Below are positions 21,824 through 33,390 of a stretch of 64,000 nucleotides of DNA, piece after piece; position 1 is the first letter of the stretch, and the number at the start of each line of letters is the position of its first letter. The notes beneath the pieces are model-generated. The model saw nothing but the letters and a program-made list of their open reading frames with translations. It had not been told where the DNA came from and did no database searches. The stretch is from Edaphochlamys debaryana (Eukaryota > Chlorophyta > Chlorophyceae > Chlamydomonadales), in NCBI GenBank assembly GCA_016858145.1, contig JAEHOE010000143.1, positions 186,001 to 250,000 of the forward strand, read 5' to 3'. The translations under genes and the position numbers were made by a program.

Positions 21824-24800
21824 ATGGACCGCGCCGGCGCTGTTGCGCGACGGCTGCTCATTGCCACGTTGCTCGCACTTGCCTCCCGCGCTTCTTTCGC
21901 GCTGCCAAGCTACGCGAATCGCATCTGTAGTGCTGCCTATGGCGGCGTGGAGGGGCCATACTGCTCGCAAGGGAGAGGCTATGTCGGCCCCCTCGATTCT
22001 GCCGAGGACCTTGTCCGCGCTCTCAACGCGACCGCGCAATTAAAAGAGGTGGATGACGATGAGCATCGGCGATAAGTCGCAATGCAAAATGTGCCATTCC
22101 GGAAGGCTTCCGCACGGCTTCCACCACACATGTATGTATGCACTGACGCCGCTCAACGCGTGCGCGCCATGCAGATCATCGTAACAGCGGAGTCTCGCGT
22201 CGATGAAGCCGGACAGGTGCGACAGGGGTGGAGCGTAATCACGTACTTCTGTGCGGCGCGTCGAGTCGGCGCCTTGCGGCGTCCTGTGAGGTCCCGCAGG
22301 ATCCCGTATGCGGCCCGCGCTTCCGAAGCGCAATGGGGACAATGGATTGCGTAGAGGTTTTGGCGTCCTGGTGCGTGCCTGGAGCCGCGCCGCGGACTTG
22401 GCGGCATGCAGCTGCTGTGGCCCCTAACCCCACGCACCAATCCCTCTAATCCCTCCCTGTTCCCCGCTCCTCTGCACGCCGCCCTCTCGCCCCCCCTGGA
22501 CCCCTAAAATCGACATGCAGTTCCTGCGGCGCTATCGCGGGGCGGGCTGGGGCCACGTGCTGCTCATCATGGACGGCCCCGGCTCCTGCCAGCGCCTGGC
22601 CCGACTCATGCGCCCCTACGCGGAGGAAGAGGGGCTGGTCAATTGCGGCTGGTACCGCACGCGGGACCCCGTCACGTGAGCTGCGTGCTGTACGGCGATG
22701 CATATCCGACGGGGGCGCGCGGGCGTGCGGCATTTGGCGCTAAGTTAGGCGGCGGGCGGAGGCGGCCGTAGAGCACGCGGCAAGGTTTCCAGCCACGGGC
22801 TTGGCTTCGTCGCTGGTGTGTACGTCTGCAATGTGCACGTGCCGGACCTACCTGCGTCGCCGCAGGGGCGAGCGGTACAACTCAGGTTCGAGTACCTTGC
22901 GCAGTTCAACGGTGGGTGGTTGGGTTCGTGGGATGGAAGGTAAAGAGGTGAGGCGGGGTTCCACGCGTGGTGCGCGTGCAGGCGTTATCACACCCCAGCC
23001 CGCCCCGTTCTGCCGCCTCTTGACCGCTCATCAGCTTCGCCTCACCGCCTCGCCGCCTTCCTGCCCGCCCCCGCAGGCCGCCCGGAGCGCTGGCGCAAGT
23101 GGTTCACCACGGGTGAGCGGGCGGCGGCTTTAGAGAATCTAGGGGTGGGGCTACATGCATCTATTGGTGTCGTTGAGAGGTATCGGCCTCCAGTCCTCGG
23201 TGTTTACAATGAAGGACCCCCCTGGGGTCACAGCGCTGAACGCTGGGGCCAAGCGACCCACCTCACGGGCTTGCCCCCTGCAAGCCAGCACGCAAGTCCC
23301 TGTCATAACTTGCACTGACCACACTCAGGTCCCACCTTAGTCCTTGGCACGCAATGACCATGCTCAGCGTGTATCGATGGCCCCTCCTCGGCCGCGCCTC
23401 CTACCAGTAACCGTTCACCGTTCATCATGTGCTCACACTGTTGGCCGTACACCTCTCGATCCTGGCTCTCCCGACCCCACATTCACTCCCACTCTGCGGC
23501 TCCCTCCCGTTTGTTATGCGCCGCAGAGGACTATGTCCCCTTTCCGCAAGGTGCACATCCCATCAAACGCCACGTGTAGCTCACCCGGTCCCCGCCCCTG
23601 CCCTGCGGCTCCCTCCCGTTTGTTATGCGCCGCCGGGCGAAACCCCCCCCCCCCTGCGGCTCCCTCCCGTTTGTTATGCGCCGCAGGGTGTGCCCCGCCT
23701 CCATCAAGGGGCGTCCGGGCCTGCATACTGCACTGATCCGTCCGCCCTGGCCGCTAGGAAAGGGTGGTCGGTTGGGACCTCATCCCAGCCCCTGTGCGTG
23801 AGCCCAACCTCCGCAAAACACTGCAAACGGCCCTCAAACTCGCCTCGTGCTACTGCTAAAGCCTGTGCCATCATCAAGGAGTGGTCCTGAGCGTCCCTGT
23901 GCGCATACTTGTACCTTCTGGCCCGGTCCATCGCGCATATCGCGGCCAGACACACCACGTCCCACACTCGCGCATGAATCCCGGTGCCCTCTGGGGGCAC
24001 AGCAAGCCACACCTCGTGTCGTTTCACCGCCCTGCCAATGCCATGACTGAGGCGCATACGAACAGCCACAGCGGCTGGACAATACCAGAAATGGTGGAGC
24101 CGATCGCCTTGCTCCATGGCCCGCCCACACGGACACCTCGCCACGTTCTCAGTTCCTAACTGGCTCCAGTGCATGCCAAATCCCGGGAAGCCATCCATCG
24201 CCAGCCTCCACAAGGGCTCTTTATTGCCCGGATCCCACTTAATGCCCCACAACCTCGGCCAAACCGCTTTCAGACTTGCCACTGCTTCTGCTGATGCCGT
24301 GTCTGTGCCGTACGCCTCCTGAATGTAAAGTGCATGCTTCCGTGCTAGCTTAACCCGAGCCGGTCCCAATTGCAAGTGCGTGGCCAGGCTAACTGTCATC
24401 TTTGCCAAGCTGACGTCCTCCCAGCCTATGCCCCTGGCAATGTTCGCCCAAGCCTCTTCTTCCCCTGGGGCGGCCGCCTGATCGTCCACCCCCCGTGCTG
24501 CTTCGGCCCACCCGGCCGGGAGCCGGCTAATAAGCGCGCCCAGGCGCTGTCCCATGTCTAGTCCATTGCGGAGTGCTTGCGGGAGCGCTCCCACCTGCGT
24601 GCCCAAAATGCTCTGTACTACCCTTTCGGTATATGACCTGTTGATCTGGGCCCTCGCCCGTGCGAGAGCCCGGCCTATGCTGCCCTCCAGCCCGTGCATC
24701 CCTCGGATGCGCTCAAGCTCATCTAGGCAGCGGACTGCCGTGCCTACTGTCCGCAGTCCCGGAACCGCGAACAGATCTGTGAACTCGCCTTCGAGGCCCC

Positions 24801-27800
24801 AGCTTGGGGCGTTGTTGTCGATGTTCCCCGCGGGCAGGGCTGGGTTGCCCCAAAGCGGTGCATTGTAGACCCAGGCTCCGGCTGGCATGGGAGCAATCAC
24901 TTGGGCCCGGGGCAGCAGCGCTAGCGCGCCTGCCACGCGCACCAGTGCTGGTGAGGTTGCGCGTGGGACTGTGGCCCCCAAGATGCGGAGACCGATCGAC
25001 GAGGTCGGGCGCCGCATTGTCAGGAGGCAGAGCGGGTGTGCTGCTGGGTGGGTTGAGCGGAGCAGGGAGACGAGCGGCGTGGTCCACGGCGGGCGGTAGC
25101 GGAGGAGGCCGCAGGCGCCCAGAATGCCACGGACTGCCGCACTCGCGTGCCTGGCGCCAGTGTGCTCGACGAGGGGGAGCAGGCCAAAGCCGCCAACTGC
25201 CGGGGGGAGGTACATGCAGCTCGTGGGTGCTCCTGCGGGCAGTGCGTTGGGGTTGTCCCTGTATCGAGCAGGCGTCATGTTGCGGTCGGTCAGGGCCGCC
25301 ACCGTGCCCACTAGGTGCTCTGTCGCCGTACGAGGGGGTAGGCCGTTGTGCTGGCAGTGGTAGAGGAGGGTGCCCAGGCCGTAGGCGGACAGGCATGAGG
25401 CAACGCCGAAGGCTGAGAGGCCCATCCTCGCGATCAGAGTCAGGCGGCTGAGGAACTTGTCCAGCAGGGGGGGAGGGAGGGGAGTGGCCGCCGTTGGTTG
25501 TGTGGAGAACGTGACGCCAAGGGTGCGTGCAGAGGCGGCGAGGTGGAGGCCGGCAACCTGCTCCGCAGCCTGGGGTCCGGGGGGGGGATGCTGCTGGAGG
25601 GCCGGGGGCGGCGGCGTGCCGATACGGAGGAGCTCGCACTTTCCCACGTTGAGGCGTTGGCCTGACGCTGCTGCGAAGGTGTCCATGGCGCTCATCAGGG
25701 CGGAGACGAGGGCGGTGGATCGCAGGATCTGTCCGTAGTCATCTGCATACTGGCTGGCTGTGAGGCGCGTGTTGGCTAGGGCGAACCCCAGTTCAAGTCG
25801 CTTGAGGAAGGAGAGCAGGGCTTGTCCGGGGGCCAGGTAGAGAAGGGGGGCCAGCGGGCAGCCCTGTCGTACCCCAGCTGTAACTGCCTTATAGCTGGAA
25901 AGCTGACCGTTGACCAAGGCAGCCGATCTGGTGCCCGTGTAGATCAGTCTGACCCATATAAGAAAGCCATCGCCAACCCCCAGAGCATCCAGGCAGGCGA
26001 GGAGGAACGGCCTGTCCACGGTGTCGTACGCTTTGTGGAAGTCGAGGAAGGCTATGAGGCCCGACTCGCCTGATTTGCGCAAGGACTCAGCGAGCAGCTG
26101 CATGAGGAGGATGTTGTCGGAGATGAGGCGAAGGGTGAGGAAGGCGGTCTGCTCGTTGTCAATGGCCTCCACGAAGGCGGGGAGGAGGCGGCGGGCGAGG
26201 ACGCGGGCAAGGAGGCGGTAGTCCGTGTCCAGGAGGGCGATTGGGCGGTACATGGCGGCGACAGCTGGGTCCCCGCCCTTGTGAAAGCACGAGATCACGG
26301 CGTCCAGAAAGCCTGCTGGGGTCGACTCGGTGGTCCCAATGGCGGTGAAGACGTCAACGAGGATAGGGGTTAGCTGTGCTGCGTACGCCTTGTAGAGATC
26401 CATGGGGATGCCATCTGCGCCGGGGGCAGTTCCGGGCCGGGCACCGGCAATGGCTGTGGCTACCTCCTTTGCCAGAACCTCCGCTGCCCCCATCTCGGCT
26501 ACACGGCTCGGCGGGCAGCGGTTGCCGGCTGCACGTAGGGCGTGTAAGACCTGTGCGCGGGCTTCTGGGTCGGCAGCTGCGGCTGTGCTGACTCTGCTCC
26601 AGAACTCTGCCATCACCTCAGGTAACTCTTCGGGATTGGTTGCCTGGGACCCGTCAGGGCGCTGAAGCTGTCGTATGACGCAGCCACCTGAGACGGGGCG
26701 GATTAGTCGTGTGATGGCTGGGCAGGGGCGCTCCCCAGTCCGGAGCCAGGCTTGACGTGCGCGGCGGGCCCATGGTGCTGCGGCGCGGAGGCTGGCGGCG
26801 GCGGCAGCTGCGCGCGCGGCGGCCGCTGCTGACGCGGCGCTGAGGTCGCCCGCTGCTACGGCTGCAAATGCTGCGGCTTCTGCTTGGGCAGCCGCCTCTG
26901 CTTCTGCAGTTGCCTGCAGGCGGCGCTGGCGGGCCATACGGTTGAGTCGGTTGCAGCTGATGAGGAGGGAGCGCTTGAAGCGGGTCCACCACTGCAGGCA
27001 CTCGGCGGGCGTGGTTGGGCGTGCGGCACTCGCTTGTATAAGCCAGTCGCCAAACTGGTCTCGCAGGTCGGGGTGATCCAAGAAGTGGAGGCGGGCTCTT
27101 GGGAGGCCCCGCCCGGGGGGCCGTGCCGTATCAAGGGGGTTGATGTAGATGGAAACCAGCCGGTGGTCAGAGGGGCGGCCTGACTCCACGCGGCAGGTGG
27201 GCACGTGGGCCGCCAGGGGACTGGAGGCGAGAAGGCGGTCGAGGCGGGCGGCGCTGGCGCCGTTGGTGAACGTGTATGCGCGCTGCTCGGGGTGAAGGGC
27301 ACGATAGACGTCAACGAGGCCTGGGCAGAAGGTGGAGAAAGTTGCTGTGGTGGCGGCATCGTCGGGGCGCCCATGCGCCGAGATGCTGTCCAGGGCGGGG
27401 TTGGGGACGAAGTTGAAGTCGGCTGCTAGGAGGTGGGTGCTCGTGGCTGACAGACTGGGGCCGAGGACAGTCTCAATAAAGCAACGTTGAGCTGAAGGGT
27501 TGGCGGAAGGAAGGTAGGCGCAGGTCAGCGTGAAGCTGTGGCCACCCCATCGTACTGGCAGCTGCACAAGTCGGCCCTCTGTGTCGGTCGTTGAAGGAGC
27601 CACAGGCACTTGTAGAGCTCCTCCAGTTATCAAGGCTTTACGTATCAGGATGGCGACGCCGCCGGCTGGGCCGCCCCGTGGCCCCTGGCCTGCCGGCGAC
27701 CAAAAGGATTGCCAGTCGCCCACGTGGAGCTGGGCTGCAATGACGCTCATCTGGGTCTGCACCCAGTTGGTCTGCGCTGCTGGGAGCTTAGTCTCTTGTA

Positions 27801-30800
27801 AACATACTACGTCAAGCCGCTGCCTCGCCCACTGCTGCATGAGGGCGGTAAGGCGATCCAGCTGACGGTTTCCACCCCCCAAGATGCCTCGTACGTTGTG
27901 GGTTGCGACCCTGAGCGGTGGGAGTCCCGCTCGCTCCAGGGCGCGGCCTTGCCTAGGCCCGGCCCCCATCCCTGCCCCCATCTCCCCAATCAAGGAATCC
28001 CAACGTGCGCCTTCCGTGTTGGTGATGCGCCCCCACTAGGACCCCCTACCCCCTGCACCCATCGCGCTCTCCCCAACGCTCTCCTGCCCCCTGCGGCCGG
28101 CTGGCCCTCTCTGCCGCCCTCCTGCTACACGGCACCCACTCCCTCGTTCGCCCCCTGCCCCCTTCGTTCGCCTTCGAACCCTCAACCCCTCAACCTTACC
28201 AACCACCACCCCACCAACCCCCAAGGCCGCGCCATCGCCCTGGGCTACAACGTCATGGCCGTGGACGCCGACTCCACGCCCCTGCACGACTTCTACCTCC
28301 GCGCCAATAACCCGCCGCTCAGCGGAGTCAACATGATGAGCCAGGCGCGTGCCGCGTCGTCGTGGGTCCCTGCTGCACTACGCAGTACTGGATAACAGGA
28401 AGCTACCGGTATTCAAAGCTGTGGAGCTGTTGGATACAGCAGCGGCTGCCAGCCCGACCCTGCGGATGTATAGGGGAGGGGGGCCGGGGAAAGCGGAGTC
28501 TGGCTCTGAGCAGGGCGGACTGACGCCGCGTCTGACCCTGCTCGCTCGCCCCGCAGGCGGAAAGCCGCTTTGCGGTCAACGGCGGGTTTACCTATGTCCA
28601 GGTGCGTCCCCCACGGGGCAGCGGTGGCAGGGCAGCGGTCCGTCAGCTGGCCGCATCGTGTCGGTCGTCGTCGGCGGCGGTGGTGACACAAGCGTCAACA
28701 GCAGACCGCATCATGGCATAGCCGCACGGACACGCACACCGCCCCCCCGGCGGCTTGCCCGAGGCACTGCCCGAGCAGCCAATCTCACCCATTATCCTGA
28801 CCCATTCTTCCCCGAGCCACTCTACCCGACGTCCTGACCGCCGCACTACTCCCCTACCTGACCAGAACGCCGCGCCCAACGGCCCCGTGGCGTGGATATT
28901 CTTCGACATGCTGCACAGAGCCGGTGCGGCCTTGTGGAGATTTCGATTTGGGGCCAGTGCCGTACGGCTAGGCGCTGGAGCGGTTGTGGCGGGGGCCGCA
29001 CGGGAGCGGGATCAGCAAGCCAAGCATGGCATGGCATGGCATGGCGATTCTGGCCAGGTATGGGGCGCCCTGCACTGGTGTGATTCCTCCCCCCTATCTA
29101 TGCCGCGCGCAGTGCGGTGGTCGGAGGACTGCAGCGCGCTCCGAAAGCTGGCAGTCGACCTGTGCGGTGAGGCGAATCGAAAGGGGGAGGGCTGGCCGTG
29201 ACACGGGGTGAAGGGACCTTCAGCGGCCGGCCGCACGCGGGAATGCCGGCGTGACCTTGCTCGCTAGGCTCAGTCGAGCTATCTCCTGTCATCCCGGTTG
29301 CAGAGCAAGGCCACGGCTTTCGCACGGACGACCAACTCATGCTCACCGGTGGGTGGGGGGCGCAAGAGCCTTTCCGCTGCCTACTGCTGTCGTGCGTGTC
29401 CTGGTCTTACCTGTGCTGGTCCCCTCATTGCAGCCCCCGATCCCCAGTCACGCCCCCCTACCTCTACCCCTCAGCCCATCGTTGATGCCCTCGCTCGGAA
29501 CCCCTCTCTGTCCCTTCCGGGCCTCCGGCCTCCAGAGTCCATGCTGTCCACGCTGGCGGGTCGTCCCGTGTTCGGAATGGCCTACCGCTTCCTGGACACC
29601 GCGCACCCCATGTGGACGGCGCTGCACCCGGACGGAGTGGCGGTGGGCCGGGGTGGGGGGTAGGAGCGTTGGGGAACCAATGGCGGCAGAAGGGCCGTGC
29701 GTGTGTGCGCGCATGCGTGCGTGCGGTGGACTAAAGAGAAGCGTCGCACCTGCTTGCACAGCTGGACGACAGTCCACAACCGCACATTTGCCGTACACAT
29801 GTTGTGTGCGTGCCGTACAGGGCGTGGATAACTTCCTGGTGAACATCTCGGCCAACAAGATGACGTACAAGGTACGCGCGCAAGCGCCCCTGTATCCCGG
29901 CCCCCCTGTGTCCACCCCGGCCTACCTCAGCCTCCGTGCAAACAACCCCCACCTCCCTTGCACTCGCATCTGCCCCTGTCGCCCCACCTGCAGGTGTTCC
30001 GTGTGCCGCCCCCGCTGTCACGCATTGCCTGCGACCGCTGGCCCTGCACCTACTCGACCCTGAACCCCGCCGACAACAGCACCGAAGCGTGGTTCACGGT
30101 GGGCCAACTACTCATGCCGCACACAGGTGAGTCCGTACCAATCGCACATTGTACGGCACCAAGTGCACGTGCGGCACCTGGTGCACGTCGGTCCATCCTG
30201 GTCATACACGCACGTCCTCTCCTTCACCCCCCCTCCCATGTCTTGCCGCTGCCACCAGGCGGCGAGTGGCTCAAGGAGCTAGCAGGCAACCCCTTCGCCC
30301 CCCTGCGCCAACGCGCCATTGCCTACCGGGCCGCTTACGAGGCGCTACGCAAACACGGTAGGCTAATGAGGCTATCACGGAAGGCTATCGCCTCCCAGTG
30401 AGCCAAGGCAGGGAATGGAGGCCAGGGCCGGGAGGCAGGGGTGAGCAAGCAAGCAGTCGCAGGCAGACTTGTGTTGCCTCTCCATTTACCGACCCCGCCG
30501 ACCTTGCCCAACATCGGTGCTGCGTAGGGGCGCCGCGGCTGCCCGACTCTGAGGACCCGGCGGACCTGGAGCTCGCTCGGAGCACCCCCAGCGAGGTCTT
30601 TGTGCTTCTATCCAGCAGTGAGTACACACAGCCGTCGTGACAGGATGAGACCGGCTTGGGTTGACTGGAAACCTCAAACCAAGACGTCATGTAGAGGCGC
30701 GGGGCGTGGCCAGGCGTGGCCCTACTTGTGCAGTCCCCCTCCACCCCCTCCCCGGCTCCCTCCCCGGCCGTCATCACCTCCTCTCACCCCACCCCTTTGC

Positions 30801-33390
30801 CCCAGTCGAGGGCCCCAGCCAACCGCTCCACCCAGAGGCGGGGCCCTGGACTCGGAAGCTGCAGGGCGGCTGGGTGGAGGCGGCGCACTGGACAACCGGG
30901 CGATGGGGGCACTTCCACACCCACATGCGGCCTCGGTACCAGCCGGTGCGTGGGGACAAGCCTGGGACAAGCGACCTCGCTGACCCTCGGCTGAAACCCA
31001 CTATGCTGATGCTGCAACTTTGATCATGCATGCATGTGAGGACTGCAGTGTCCCAAAGCGCAGCCCGCGTGTCCAATGCCTGTGTGCCTTGCCGTACACC
31101 TGTGCCGTGCAGGCCATCGGTCACATGCACGTGGGCGTGATGTACACGTACGACAACAAGGGCATCATGGCCAAGACCACGGACCACTACGACTGGGACC
31201 TGGCGGTCCGGTGCGTACGGCAGATACGGCAGCTTTATCAGCCGCATTTCATACCCAGCAGCGGCCCAGGCTTGCGTGCCCTACGTCCCACCATTACCCT
31301 CCCCAATTCCCTGACCCCCAGGTTCGCCGGCAACCGGGAGCACGTGTTCTACGCCTCCGGCTGGGGCCCCGACCAGCGGGCGCTGGACCCCGAGCAACTC
31401 AAGTCGGACTGGCAGGACCCCCCCGCGCTGGGGCGTGTGGTGGCGTACGCACCTGGGGTCATCCACGCGGGCCTCAGTAAGCCGGGCAGAAGGGCGGGGC
31501 ATGCTGGGGGGCAGAGTAGATCAGGGCGGGTCAGGGGTAGCTCCGGGCAGGCTGCGTCTGGGCCATCTTCGGTTGGACGGACGCGGGAGTTGCTGTGCCT
31601 GGGCCCACGCTGACAGCCTGTCGCCCCGTGTTTCCACGTGCCTTGCTTCCCCAGGCAAGGACGAGTTCCTCCGTGCGGCTGAGGAGTTGGCCCGGGTGTC
31701 CCTGGCTCTGGGGGCGGTGGCGGCCTGGCCCGCGGCCCCCTGCGACGCCGACTGGGTGCGTGCTCGCTCGGCGGGGGCCTCGCATAGGGCTCTGCGAATT
31801 ACAGTGTGGGGGTGTACGTATCTGCGGAGCCCTGACCGCTCTGAATTTGAGCGCTCTTCCCAGGTTGCGGCTTTGCCTCACTCCAGTTCCCACGCCGCAT
31901 GCCTGGCAGGTGCTCAATGCGTGGGCGCGCAACATGACCCGCCCCATCGCCCACCGCATCCCCTGGGACTACCTCAACACCACAGACGTGGTGGCCCCCT
32001 TTGGGGACTCCCTGGACAAGCTGTAGTGCGAGTGGATGGGCTTTGTGGACCGTGGTGCGCGGGAGAGCCCCTGGGTAGGGTTCAAAACTATCAAAACGCT
32101 GCCCGCCCGCCCGGGTCCGCACTGGTAAGGGAGTAGAGCGGGTGGTTTGCGGGGCTGAGTCCCTGCCGCCAGGCTTCTAGGATACGCTTTCCAGGATTCG
32201 GTCGGCCCGAGGGGGCATGTCTTCCTCCCTCCGTGATCCCTCGCGGCCTCCCGCGGGTAGCATGGTGTCATGGAGCACTCATAAAAGCAAAGCCTCACGC
32301 CCGGCCGTCGTTGCCACAAGCTATGCGTTGCTTATCCCTACACAGCTTCGTCGTGTCGGGGAACCGTATCGGCTCAACGCAAATCAGTGTCCCTTCTGGA
32401 TTCTGAAAGCAGACTTGGCGTCCTCCATCCCACCAAGCTCTGAAGCGAGGTGTAGTTTATTACACTTTCTAACCCTCCCCTGGTGTCTGCGGACAAACGT
32501 GTGGTCTGACAACCGTAGCTCCCGGTATCACGTCTGGGGGGTACGCCTGTGCCTGGCTCAATGACACCTACCCTGTTGCCACCCGGTCATCGCGATGGCG
32601 GGGCTGCAGGATGGAGGCCCTTCCTCGCTGTCCCGGCCTCCGCTGCCGGTGCCCTGCGCCTGCGGCCCTTGCAGGACCGCTGCCAGCTTGACACGCAACC
32701 CCCATCCGCTCCATGGCGACCCACACTTCGTCCTTTACTCCCTTAACCCCCCGATTACCCCTGCCTGCGCACCCCCCGCCCGCAGCCTGCCTGGCCAGCC
32801 CCCCTCGGCCTGGGGACACGGGCCGGGGCCTTCTGGCGCTGGAGCTGCGGCAGCTGCTCAAGTGGCTGCCGCCGCGACAGAAGACGCACACGCTGACGCT
32901 GGCCGGGGTGGGTGCGATCAGGGGGTAGTTGGGTGTCGGTGAAAGAGCGCTGGGCACGGCGGGCTCGCTCGCTGTTTGGAGCGCGTTGACATGACGGGGC
33001 AGCGGAGCATGCACGCGAAAGAGATGTACCTGCTGCACTGCAGCCTGCAGGTGCGAAACGGCGCTGAGTTGCCTGCCATCCTCATCCTTGCCCCTTCCTC
33101 ACTCCATCACCCTGTCCCTTGCACGCATGCAGGACGGCCCCGCCGCCGTCACCCCGCCCCCGCCCGGCGCCTCCTCCGCCTTCCTCCCCGTGTCCTCCGC
33201 CGACCTGCTCCAGCTCAACGCCGAGCGCCTGCTGCAGCTGCGGCCGCACCCGGAGCTGCTGTGGCTGGACCGACTGGTGGCGGTGGAGGGGCTGGGCGGG
33301 GCGGCGGCGGAGCGGCTGGGGCGCTGGACGCAGGGATGCCGCGCGCTGCGGTACCGCAACGCCGGCCTGGGCGCCAGCCTGGGCTTTTAA
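21824..33390 (+). CDS. Secretory glycosyltransferase-like protein (nucleotide-diphospho-sugar transferase type), interrupted by TAG
   Basis: Exons: 21824-22048, 22521-22675, 22793-22911, 23077-23112, 28226-28344, 28557-28601, 28866-28923, 29113-29166, 29304-29348, 29434-29642, 29821-29871, 29994-30126, 30259-30357, 30528-30617, 30806-30945, 31113-31210, 31322-31476, 31655-31755, 31910 to about 32049, about 32610-32646, 32786-32907, 33003-33050 and 33133-33390. The N-terminus has a signal peptide or anchor (RRLLIATLLALASRASFA). A DxD-like VDADS follows (residues 192-194), then FAVNGGFTYVQ and GHGFRTDDQLML, a layout like GT77 nucleotide-diphospho-sugar transferases that act in the Golgi. Family assignment is by motif only. 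The fourth intron contains a whole antisense LINE. In exon 19 the frame meets TAG at 32024-32026 after 682 codons, yet the same frame stays protein-like beyond it. The exons around 32030-32650 are the least certain. The upstream ATG at 21788 is also possible. Confidence 0.6.
23494..23686. repeat. Three 33-bp hairpin repeats in LINE 3' UTR
   Basis: Copies at 23494-23526, 23603-23635 and 23654-23686 share the same 33-bp sequence. Each is bounded by CTGCGGC and its reverse complement GCCGCAG, so each can fold into a 7-bp stem (the second copy has one mismatch). They lie just downstream of ORF2 in LINE orientation. Confidence 0.85.
23704..27993 (-). CDS. LINE ORF2: endonuclease/reverse transcriptase, 1429 aa
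   Basis: An uninterrupted 1429-codon frame. The N-terminus is an apurinic-type endonuclease of the EEP fold (THNVRG, VCLQETKL, AADFNF, SDHRLV). The central reverse transcriptase shows PGADGIPMDLYK, AFLDFHKAYD (about residue 655), GVRQGCPLAPLLY and the catalytic YADD (about residue 748). A C-terminal knuckle, CPCG followed by HHFWYC (about residue 1284), matches LINE ORF2 zinc knuckles. These enzymes nick the target and reverse-transcribe the RNA in place. The intact frame suggests a recent insertion. The frame is open upstream to a stop near 28035, so the true start could lie before the ATG used here. Confidence 0.9.
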   Translation of the reverse strand: MIGEMGAGMGAGPRQGRALERAGLPPLRVATHNVRGILGGGNRQLDRLTALMQQWARQRLDVVCLQETKLPAAQTNWVQTQMSVIAAQLHVGDWQSFWSPAGQGPRGGPAGGVAILIRKALITGGALQVPVAPSTTDTEGRLVQLPVRWGGHSFTLTCAYLPSANPSAQRCFIETVLGPSLSATSTHLLAADFNFVPNPALDSISAHGRPDDAATTATFSTFCPGLVDVYRALHPEQRAYTFTNGASAARLDRLLASSPLAAHVPTCRVESGRPSDHRLVSIYINPLDTARPPGRGLPRARLHFLDHPDLRDQFGDWLIQASAARPTTPAECLQWWTRFKRSLLISCNRLNRMARQRRLQATAEAEAAAQAEAAAFAAVAAGDLSAASAAAAARAAAAAASLRAAAPWARRARQAWLRTGERPCPAITRLIRPVSGGCVIRQLQRPDGSQATNPEELPEVMAEFWSRVSTAAAADPEARAQVLHALRAAGNRCPPSRVAEMGAAEVLAKEVATAIAGARPGTAPGADGIPMDLYKAYAAQLTPILVDVFTAIGTTESTPAGFLDAVISCFHKGGDPAVAAMYRPIALLDTDYRLLARVLARRLLPAFVEAIDNEQTAFLTLRLISDNILLMQLLAESLRKSGESGLIAFLDFHKAYDTVDRPFLLACLDALGVGDGFLIWVRLIYTGTRSAALVNGQLSSYKAVTAGVRQGCPLAPLLYLAPGQALLSFLKRLELGFALANTRLTASQYADDYGQILRSTALVSALMSAMDTFAAASGQRLNVGKCELLRIGTPPPPALQQHPPPGPQAAEQVAGLHLAASARTLGVTFSTQPTAATPLPPPLLDKFLSRLTLIARMGLSAFGVASCLSAYGLGTLLYHCQHNGLPPRTATEHLVGTVAALTDRNMTPARYRDNPNALPAGAPTSCMYLPPAVGGFGLLPLVEHTGARHASAAVRGILGACGLLRYRPPWTTPLVSLLRSTHPAAHPLCLLTMRRPTSSIGLRILGATVPRATSPALVRVAGALALLPRAQVIAPMPAGAWVYNAPLWGNPALPAGNIDNNAPSWGLEGEFTDLFAVPGLRTVGTAVRCLDELERIRGMHGLEGSIGRALARARAQINRSYTERVVQSILGTQVGALPQALRNGLDMGQRLGALISRLPAGWAEAARGVDDQAAAPGEEEAWANIARGIGWEDVSLAKMTVSLATHLQLGPARVKLARKHALYIQEAYGTDTASAEAVASLKAVWPRLWGIKWDPGNKEPLWRLAMDGFPGFGMHWSQLGTENVARCPCGRAMEQGDRLHHFWYCPAAVAVRMRLSHGIGRAVKRHEVWLAVPPEGTGIHARVWDVVCLAAICAMDRARRYKYAHRDAQDHSLMMAQALAVARGEFEGRLQCFAEVGLTHRGWDEVPTDHPFLAARADGSVQYAGPDAP
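29025..29044. repeat. (CATGG)4 microsatellite in intron
   Basis: Four perfect CATGG units in the intron between glycosyltransferase exons 28866-28923 and 29113-29166. Confidence 0.8.

Larger units (their letters stand above)
23204..28035 (-). mobile_element. LINE (non-LTR retrotransposon) antisense in a host intron
   Basis: A minus-strand LINE occupies most of the 5.1-kb intron between host exons ending at 23112 and starting at 28226. It contains a single full ORF2 (23704-27993) and a 3' UTR with three hairpin-forming repeats. The candidate TGTAA signal on the minus strand (plus-strand TTACA at 23204-23208) suggests the 3' end. No ORF1 is found upstream, and only about 190 bp separate the ORF2 start from the next host exon, so the 5' end is probably truncated. 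No target duplication was found. Boundaries are approximate. Confidence 0.75.

Noticed and set aside
22082..22354. 90-codon plus-strand frame between glycosyltransferase exons 1 and 2
   Set aside because: It lies in a well-supported intron, and the flanking exons join in phase without it.
23494..23686. CRISPR-like array of three 33-bp repeats
   Set aside because: Spacing is irregular (about 76 and 18 bp), the host is eukaryotic, and the repeats sit in a LINE 3' UTR.
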